From Gammaproteobacteria bacterium (GTDB taxonomy: Bacteria > Pseudomonadota > Gammaproteobacteria > Pseudomonadales > Pseudohongiellaceae), in NCBI GenBank assembly GCA_016762995.1, contig JAESUT010000223.1, positions 1 through 10,364 on the forward strand: a stretch of DNA of 10,364 nt. The letters are read 5' to 3'. Position 1 is the first letter of the stretch. Every line of letters starts with the position of its first letter. A model generated the notes under the pieces. That model worked only from the letters and a program-made list of their open reading frames with translations, ran no database searches and was not told the origin of the DNA. A program made the position numbers and the translations under genes. Shown one piece after another: positions 6,147 through 10,364 of the stretch.

Positions 6147-7571
6147 ATGACCAAGGCATATAACAAATTCTTCATTAACGGCGAATGGGTGGAGCCTTCA
6201 GGCCGCTCAACTCTTGACGTAATCAATCCGGCGACAGAAGAAGCATTTGCAACCATCAAATTGGGTACTGCAGATGACGTTGATGCCGCAGCAAAGGCTG
6301 CGAGAGCCGCCTTCCCCGCCTGGTCACAATCTACCATCGAAGAACGCAAAGCTGTTATTGGCAATATCATCGCAGGCATGAAAGCACGAGGCGACGAGAT
6401 TGCCACCGCTATTTCGAATGAAATGGGCGCACCAATGGGCCTTGCTAAGACTGCCCAACTAGGCAGCGGCATGGGACACTTTGCGAATGTTTTAGGCATC
6501 CTAGACAGTTACGAATTCGAAGAAGTACGCGGCAGCACAAAAATCGTAAAAGAAGCAGCAGGCGTCTGCGGATTTATAACCCCGTGGAATTGGCCACTGA
6601 ACCAGATCGCCTGCAAGGTTGCTCCGGCGATTGCAGCGGGTTGCACGATTGTATTGAAGCCCAGCGAGATAGCACCTCTGAGTGCCTATATCTTGGCGGA
6701 AATTATTGCGGAATCCGGCTTGCCCGCTGGCGCATTCAATCTGGTAAACGGCGACGGCCCGACTGTAGGCGCAGCAATCTCTTCCCACCCCGAGATCGAT
6801 GTTGTCTCCTTCACAGGCTCCACCCGCGCCGGTCAAGAGGTTGCCAAAGCGGCGGCTGATGGCATCAAACGCGTGATGCAGGAACTCGGCGGCAAGTCTG
6901 CGAATATCATTCTTGACGATGCCGATCTGACGAAAGCTGTAGCCGGCGGTGTAATTGGCTGTTTCGGTAACAGCGGCCAGTCCTGCAATGCACCGACTCG
7001 CATGTTAGTGCCTAAGGCTAAAATGGCTGAAGCTATTGAGATTGCCAAGGCAGCGGCGGCAAAAGCAAGTGTTGGCGATCCATCCGACGAGAAGACAAGG
7101 CTTGGCCCCGTTGTGAGTGAGCTGCAATTCAATAAGATCACCGCCTTGATAGAGAAAGGTATCGCGGAGGGAGCCGAATTAATCGTCGGTGGCCCAGGTC
7201 GTCCCGAAGGCATCGACAAGGGCTATTTCATTCAGCCCACCGTGTTTGCCAATGTCACGAATGATATGACGATCGCCAGAGAAGAAATCTTTGGACCGGT
7301 ATTGACCATCCTTGGCTATGAAGATGACGAAGATGCTGTCCGCATAGCAAACGATACAGAGTACGGCCTCTCTGGATATGTATCGGGAGAGCCTGCCCAC
7401 GCAGAAAAAATAGCGAGACAGATTAGAACCGGCATGGTTCACATAAACGGTGCTGGCCCGGATTTTTCTTCTCCTTTCGGAGGCTATAAGAAATCTGGCA
7501 ACGGACGCGAGTGGGGCGTGGAAGGCTTCGAAGAATTTTTAGAAACCAAAGCCATGCTCGGCGCAGCCTAA
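6147..7571 (+). CDS. NAD(P)-dependent aldehyde dehydrogenase
   Basis: This 474-residue cytosolic enzyme of the classical ALDH superfamily oxidises an aldehyde to the acid with NAD(P)+. All hallmarks are intact: FINGEWVEPSG at the N terminus, Asn148 in TPWNWP (oxyanion), KPSE at 171-174, the Rossmann SFTGSTRAGQ at 221-230, general base Glu246 in QELGGKSA, nucleophile Cys280 in GNSGQSCNAP, Glu380 in REEIFGPV, and a C-terminal SPFGGYKKSGNGREWG. Length fits the family (about 470-500). AGGAG at 6135-6139, 7 bases before the ATG, supports the start. It heads a compact three-gene unit, followed by a VOC protein after 11 bases and a HIT protein after 14 more. Within the family it resembles broad-specificity aldehyde dehydrogenases; the true substrate is not readable. 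The VOC partner hints at handling of a reactive carbonyl, which is inference. Confidence 0.95.
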   Translation: MTKAYNKFFINGEWVEPSGRSTLDVINPATEEAFATIKLGTADDVDAAAKAARAAFPAWSQSTIEERKAVIGNIIAGMKARGDEIATAISNEMGAPMGLAKTAQLGSGMGHFANVLGILDSYEFEEVRGSTKIVKEAAGVCGFITPWNWPLNQIACKVAPAIAAGCTIVLKPSEIAPLSAYILAEIIAESGLPAGAFNLVNGDGPTVGAAISSHPEIDVVSFTGSTRAGQEVAKAAADGIKRVMQELGGKSANIILDDADLTKAVAGGVIGCFGNSGQSCNAPTRMLVPKAKMAEAIEIAKAAAAKASVGDPSDEKTRLGPVVSELQFNKITALIEKGIAEGAELIVGGPGRPEGIDKGYFIQPTVFANVTNDMTIAREEIFGPVLTILGYEDDEDAVRIANDTEYGLSGYVSGEPAHAEKIARQIRTGMVHINGAGPDFSSPFGGYKKSGNGREWGVEGFEEFLETKAMLGAA

Positions 7572-7582
7572 GGGGTAGTTCT

Positions 7583-7987
7583 ATGTCCGTTGATATAAAA
7601 AAAGCAGCTATCGATATAGGCATCGTCGCAAAAGATATCGATGCGATGATGACGTTCTATGGCGAGACGCTAGGGCTGGAGCTTGAAGGCTCTATTCCAA
7701 TGCCAGGTGGCGGCACCATGAATCGCTTCAAAGTTGGCGACAGCGTGATCAAAGTCATCGAACTTGATCCCGCCGCGCCGGCTGACGCAGCCCCAGGCGG
7801 AATTCGTGGAGCAGCTGGCTATCGCTACTGGACCATTACTGTCGGCAACTTAGCAGCGAGCGTTGATAAAGCGAGTGCGGCTGGAGCGAAGATAGTGGTC
7901 CCCGCCAAGGTCGTACGCGAGGGCACCACTATAGCCATTATTGCTGATCCCGATGGCAACTGGGTAGAGCTGCTAGAACTGTCTTAG
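7583..7987 (+). CDS. VOC-family (glyoxalase/dioxygenase-like) protein
   Basis: This is a 134-residue protein of the vicinal-oxygen-chelate fold, with two beta-alpha-beta-beta-beta modules: AIDIGIVAKDIDAMMTFYGETLGLELEG (about 9-36) and YWTITVGNLAASVDKASAAGAKIV (about 82-105). It ends with ADPDGNWVELLE, the usual VOC C-terminal motif. Metal ligands in metallo-VOC enzymes are typically His/Glu/His/Glu. Here the aligned residues appear to be Asp11, Glu60, Tyr82 and Glu129, so metal binding may be altered or lost. The ATG at 7583 is chosen because AGGGG (7571-7575, overlapping the ALDH stop by one base) precedes it by 7 bases. An upstream in-frame start at 7511 would overlap ALDH by 61 bases and add residues foreign to the fold. 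It is the middle gene of the ALDH-VOC-HIT unit. Reaction unknown. Confidence 0.85.
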   Translation: MSVDIKKAAIDIGIVAKDIDAMMTFYGETLGLELEGSIPMPGGGTMNRFKVGDSVIKVIELDPAAPADAAPGGIRGAAGYRYWTITVGNLAASVDKASAAGAKIVVPAKVVREGTTIAIIADPDGNWVELLELS

Positions 7988-8001
7988 TCGGCGAGGTTAA
8001 G

Positions 8002-8451
8002 ATGCCCACACTAATTCACGAGCGCGTAAGACAGTGCCAAGTTGGCGAGTATCCTAAGGCAATCTGCCGATTAAGTTCTGGCTGGGTAGTTCTGGGAGAT
8101 GTGCAATTCCTGCGTGGCTATAGCCTGCTGCTACCCGACCCGGTAGTACCTCACCTCAATGCGATGGATGCTGAAGCAAGAAAGCGTTTTCTATACGAGA
8201 TGTCAGTGGTTGGTGATGTCATCTTGGAGATCACCGGGGCCGTTCGGATCAACTACGAAATGCTCGGCAACGTAGAACCCGCGCTACACGCGCATATCTT
8301 CCCGCGATTCGAAAATGAACCTATTGAGCTTAAGCTGAAGCCGGTCTGGTCCTACGATTGGGACAATGCGCCTGAATTCGATGCGAGTCGCGATCGGGAC
8401 ATAATGCAGGCTATCGCAGAAGGTTTAGATCGACGTGGTTTAGTCGTCTAG
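8002..8451 (+). CDS. HIT-family (histidine-triad-like) protein
   Basis: This 149-residue cytosolic protein resembles the HIT nucleotide hydrolase/transferase superfamily. The fold's central strand and helix appear as GWVVLGDVQFLRGYSLLLPDPVVPHLNAM (about 27-55), then INYEMLGNVEPALHAHIFPRF. In typical HIT proteins the triad is HxHxH; here the motif reads A94-L-H96-A-H98-I-F-P. The position of the first His is Ala94, while the usual nucleophile position (His96) and the last His (98) remain. Such proteins cleave nucleoside phosphoramidates or dinucleoside polyphosphates, but activity here is uncertain. A GAGG at 7993-7996 precedes the ATG by 5 bases. It is the last gene of the ALDH-VOC-HIT unit and is followed by the palindromic terminator. 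A metabolic link to the two upstream genes is not obvious. Confidence 0.82.
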   Translation: MPTLIHERVRQCQVGEYPKAICRLSSGWVVLGDVQFLRGYSLLLPDPVVPHLNAMDAEARKRFLYEMSVVGDVILEITGAVRINYEMLGNVEPALHAHIFPRFENEPIELKLKPVWSYDWDNAPEFDASRDRDIMQAIAEGLDRRGLVV

Positions 8452-8482
8452 TCACCTGCGGGCTTAAAAGTCGCGCATAAGA

Positions 8483-8507
8483 AAGGAGGCTCTAGAGCCT
8501 CCTTCTT
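8483..8507. terminator. Palindromic bidirectional terminator between convergent operons
   Basis: Positions 8483-8504 are a perfect 22-base palindrome centred on CTAG (arms AAGGAGGCT and AGCCTCCTT). The plus strand continues into TTCTTC, and the minus strand reads into TTTCTTATG after the hairpin, so each direction has a moderate pyrimidine/T tail. It lies between the HIT gene (stop 8451, +) and the DUF6265-like gene (stop 8553, -), as expected of a shared terminator. Confidence 0.82.
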
Positions 8508-8552
8508 CGAAAACGAATCAATGCGCTCTCGTCTAGAATTACTACTGTCGAC

Positions 8553-9050
8553 CTACTTCCAGATACTGCGAGACTTCAAGGTAATATTGAACACCGGACT
8601 ATCGGGATTCTCGACATGAATGATAAAAGTATCAGCGTCGGGATGACTATAGCCTAGGCCTGCCATGCCGCCGGTTGATGTCGCCTTAAACTTCACACTG
8701 TTTTCCGTGATCTCAACCAATTCCATTTCCTGCGGGCCATCGGTGCGTGCAACCATGCCCGGATCCCACTGCTGAATGTGCAGAATCAAAGAGCCGTCTA
8801 CTTCTTCAATTGTAATCATCTCAAACATGCTGGTTGCATCGTCGCCGGTCATTCTTACCATGGCGGCAATTGAACCCGCCTCCCCCATGATCCAATTCTC
8901 TTCCAGCTGATTAGGACCTAGGTTACCGGCCCAATTGCCAGTCATCCATGCTATGTCTGCCACTGTAGCTGGCGGGCCCGCAAAGCTAGAACCAGAAAAT
9001 ACGGCGAGGCCAAGCAGAGTGAGTGACGTGGTCAGTTTTCTAATGTTCAT
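8553..9050 (-). CDS. Exported DUF6265-like protein
   Basis: This 165-residue protein has a signal peptide (MNIRKLTTSLTLLGLAVFSGSSFA|GPP, cleavage near residue 24). The mature domain resembles DUF6265: an opening ADIAWMTGNWAG, the acidic LEENWIMGEAGSIAAMVRM, then FEMITIEEVDGSLILHIQQWDPG and an FKATSTGG strand. This pattern suggests a small lipocalin-like beta-barrel in the periplasm; biochemical role is unknown. The start is set at 9050 because GGAG (minus-strand bases 9060-9057) lies 6 bases before this ATG; an in-frame ATG at 9062 overlaps that site and would add MENN before the signal peptide. It is the last gene of a minus-strand cluster, 58 bases after the alpha/beta hydrolase, and is followed by the palindromic terminator. 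The bioinformatic family call is from remembered motif resemblance. Confidence 0.78.
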   Translation of the reverse strand: MNIRKLTTSLTLLGLAVFSGSSFAGPPATVADIAWMTGNWAGNLGPNQLEENWIMGEAGSIAAMVRMTGDDATSMFEMITIEEVDGSLILHIQQWDPGMVARTDGPQEMELVEITENSVKFKATSTGGMAGLGYSHPDADTFIIHVENPDSPVFNITLKSRSIWK

Positions 9051-9056
9051 ATTATT

Positions 9057-9060
9057 CTCC
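9057..9060 (-). promoter_or_regulatory. Ribosome-binding site fixing the DUF6265 start
   Basis: GGAG on the minus strand (CTCC on plus) is 6 bases before the ATG at 9050 and overlaps an alternative ATG at 9062, which makes the upstream ATG unlikely. Confidence 0.75.
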
Positions 9061-9108
9061 ATGAATTAATTTGTAGGTTATATCTGAATAGCTCTAACTT
9101 CTCTTTGA

Positions 9109-9837
9109 CTAATATTTCACGTTAATGAATGGATTACGTTGTATTTCTTCTAACCAACCTCCCAGCGAGTCCCATTCCATTCTAAACATATGCGGTGCGC
9201 CGCTAAGCACCTCCGCATTCAGGACAACACCCGCGTCCGTTAAGCTAGCGACTGTCTCGTCGAAGCGATCTGCCCAATCTAACTGATCGCTGCCGCCGAT
9301 GCGCAGATAAACAGGAAAACCATCTAGGGCTTCATTATCTGTGTCCGCGCTGGATATTGCCGGGACCGCCGCCACTCCGAGATAGTTTTGCGGGTTACGG
9401 CGCGCAATTTCCAATGCCGACATGCCACCGTTGGACACGCCCGCCAATAACACCTTGCCTGTAGCAACATCGTCTCGCTTCTGCAGCTCATTTATCAACT
9501 CTACAATGAGTGCATTGTTCGCCCTGCCTCGAAAGGAACGATTGTTTGGCGAAATAGGTACCGCAACCATCCACCCTCTCTGTGCAAACCCGCTGCCCAG
9601 CCAACGCGAGGTATCTTGTGATATCGATGCGTTCCCTGGCCCGCCACCCATAATAATGACTAAGGGCCGTTGTTGAATGCCTGCGTTTTCTGCAGCAACT
9701 ATAAAGACATTCAACACTGTGCCGTCTTGCAATGTTATGCGTTCTTGAGCTTGCATTGTCATGGGGAGCAAGCTGCAACAGAAAATAAATAACGTTGTTA
9801 ACTTTCTCAGTTTTCTCAGTCTTCTCAATTTTTTCAT
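9109..9837 (-). CDS. Exported alpha/beta-hydrolase (esterase/depolymerase-like)
   Basis: This 242-residue serine hydrolase has a very basic signal-peptide n-region (MKKLRRLRKLRK), a hydrophobic core (LTTLFIFCCSLLPMTMQA) and likely cleavage after AQA or MQA near residue 30. The mature enzyme shows the oxyanion-hole strand PLVIIMGGGPGNAS (58-71), nucleophile Ser135 in the elbow GVSNGGMSA, probable acid Asp184 in IGGSDQLD, and catalytic His216 in SGAPHMF. It resembles small esterases, phospholipase/carboxylesterase or polyhydroxyalkanoate-depolymerase-like enzymes; the substrate is unknown. AGGAGG (minus strand 9849-9844) is 6 bases before this ATG and 3 bases before an adjacent ATG at 9840, so 9837 is preferred; a longer start at 9930 would overlap the SDR gene. 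It starts 22 bases after the SDR stop, indicating one operon. Confidence 0.85.
   Translation of the reverse strand: MKKLRRLRKLRKLTTLFIFCCSLLPMTMQAQERITLQDGTVLNVFIVAAENAGIQQRPLVIIMGGGPGNASISQDTSRWLGSGFAQRGWMVAVPISPNNRSFRGRANNALIVELINELQKRDDVATGKVLLAGVSNGGMSALEIARRNPQNYLGVAAVPAISSADTDNEALDGFPVYLRIGGSDQLDWADRFDETVASLTDAGVVLNAEVLSGAPHMFRMEWDSLGGWLEEIQRNPFINVKY
9802..9828 (-). repeat. Three 9-base tandem repeats in signal-peptide coding sequence
   Basis: On the minus strand the units TTGAGAAGA, CTGAGAAAA and CTGAGAAAG follow each other and encode Leu-Arg-Arg, Leu-Arg-Lys, Leu-Arg-Lys. They lengthen the basic n-region of the hydrolase signal peptide. Because the unit is a multiple of three, gain or loss of copies keeps the frame. 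Confidence 0.7.
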
Positions 9838-9843
9838 CATCAG

Positions 9844-9849
9844 CCTCCT
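9844..9849 (-). promoter_or_regulatory. Consensus ribosome-binding site of the hydrolase
   Basis: A full AGGAGG on the minus strand (CCTCCT on plus) lies between the SDR stop and the hydrolase. Spacing is 6 bases to the ATG at 9837 and 3 to the ATG at 9840, which favours the second Met as the start. Confidence 0.85.
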
Positions 9850-9859
9850 GATTTCTAGA

Positions 9860-10364
9860 CTAATCGTCCTGAGAATCTTCCCTCTTCTTATAGACTTCCT
9901 CGAATTGACCCTGCAGACGGCGCATGCCACCTAGCCAGCGGTCGTAGTCGTCTGTCTTCCTGCGCATATAGGTCAACACTTCGGGATGCGGCAGACAAAG
10001 GAAGCGCTCGCTCTCTAAAGTTTCCATTACTGTATCCGCTAACTTGTCGGGCTCCAACATGCCATCGAGGCCTGCAACTCCGCCGTCGCCGCCTGCTGTC
10101 ATAGCGGTGCGTACAGCCTGAGGGCAAAGCACCGACACTTTGATTCCACGCTTGCCATAAGTGATCGAGAGCCATTCTGCAAAACCAATCGCAGCATGCT
10201 TGGTGACAGAATAGGGAGCCGAGCCAACCTGACTCAATAGTCCTGCAGCGGAGGAAGTGTTCAAGAAATAACCTTCGCCACGTTCAAGCATCCCAGGGAG
10301 AACTGCCCTAGCCGCAAACACATGGGACATAACATTGATATCCCAGATCGATTGCCAAGCGTCG
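9860..10364 (-). CDS. SDR-family oxidoreductase (5' end beyond window)
   Basis: This is a short-chain dehydrogenase/reductase; the last 167 residues are visible and the frame is open to the right edge, so the N-terminal NAD(P)-binding TGxxxGxG segment lies outside. Visible landmarks are [19 protein letters not shown] with the catalytic-tetrad Asn, NTSSAAGLL with the catalytic Ser, and the active-site [16 protein letters not shown] (Tyr and Lys of YxxxK). [16 protein letters not shown] follows, the usual PG-motif region with Gln in place of Gly. The tail ([26 protein letters not shown]) is charged. It probably reduces or oxidises a hydroxyl/carbonyl substrate with NAD(P)(H). The ATG at 10330 is internal, not a start, because the preceding codons [11 protein letters not shown] are canonical SDR sequence. 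It is followed after 22 bases by the hydrolase. Confidence 0.9.
   Translation of the reverse strand, partial: DAWQSIWDINVMSHVFAARAVLPGMLERGEGYFLNTSSAAGLLSQVGSAPYSVTKHAAIGFAEWLSITYGKRGIKVSVLCPQAVRTAMTAGGDGGVAGLDGMLEPDKLADTVMETLESERFLCLPHPEVLTYMRRKTDDYDRWLGGMRRLQGQFEEVYKKREDSQDD

Noticed and set aside
7511..7582. Longer VOC start at 7511
   Set aside because: It overlaps the conserved C-terminal ALDH coding sequence and adds Arg-rich residues foreign to the fold; AGGGG marks 7583.
9838..9930. Longer hydrolase start at 9930
   Set aside because: It would overlap the SDR gene by about 70 bases and place about 30 extra residues before the signal peptide. AGGAGG precedes 9837.
1..10364. Mobile element, CRISPR array, tRNA or rRNA, or defence system
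   Set aside because: No transposase, integrase, regularly spaced repeats, tRNA-like cloverleaf or defence-type domain was seen on either strand by reading.

Overview
This window reads as ordinary chromosomal DNA from a Gram-negative bacterium, most likely a gammaproteobacterium and plausibly a marine or environmental one. The clues are several Sec signal peptides on periplasmic proteins, clear Shine-Dalgarno sites, and gene families common in such genomes: a soluble PQQ dehydrogenase, a short bacterial C-type-lectin-like protein, GST, ALDH, SDR, HIT and a YiiX-like hydrolase. No RNA gene, CRISPR array, insertion sequence or phage gene was seen. The taxonomic placement is inference from protein style only.

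Layout. Positions 140-442 (+) encode a small DUF1330/ABM-like protein, followed by 265 bases with no convincing gene. Positions 708-3413 (+) hold two exported proteins in one probable operon: a PQQ-dependent beta-propeller dehydrogenase and a four-cysteine lectin-fold protein. A strong intrinsic terminator (3434-3469) ends it. Positions 3490-5193 (+) hold a glutathione S-transferase directly abutted by an exported PDZ/S41-peptidase-like protein that lacks the expected catalytic serine. The latter is convergent, with a 2-base gap, with a YiiX/YebB-like NlpC/P60-superfamily hydrolase (5196-5975, -). A 171-base divergent promoter region follows.

Positions 6147-8451 (+) form a compact three-gene unit: aldehyde dehydrogenase, VOC/glyoxalase-like protein and HIT-family protein (gaps of 11 and 14 bases). 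It closes with a 22-base perfect palindrome (8483-8504) that can serve as a bidirectional terminator. From the other side comes a minus-strand operon: an SDR oxidoreductase (running off the right edge), an exported alpha/beta hydrolase, and an exported DUF6265-like protein, ending at 8553.

Together the genes suggest oxidative and detoxifying small-molecule metabolism: periplasmic alcohol or sugar oxidation, aldehyde oxidation, glutathione conjugation, glyoxalase-like chemistry and ester hydrolysis. No single named pathway can be assigned. The most interesting points are at residue level: a probable pseudo-protease, a PQQ dehydrogenase with Asn where the catalytic Asp is expected, and a GST whose ribosome-binding site lies right behind a strong terminator. 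I see no clear novel multi-gene system.
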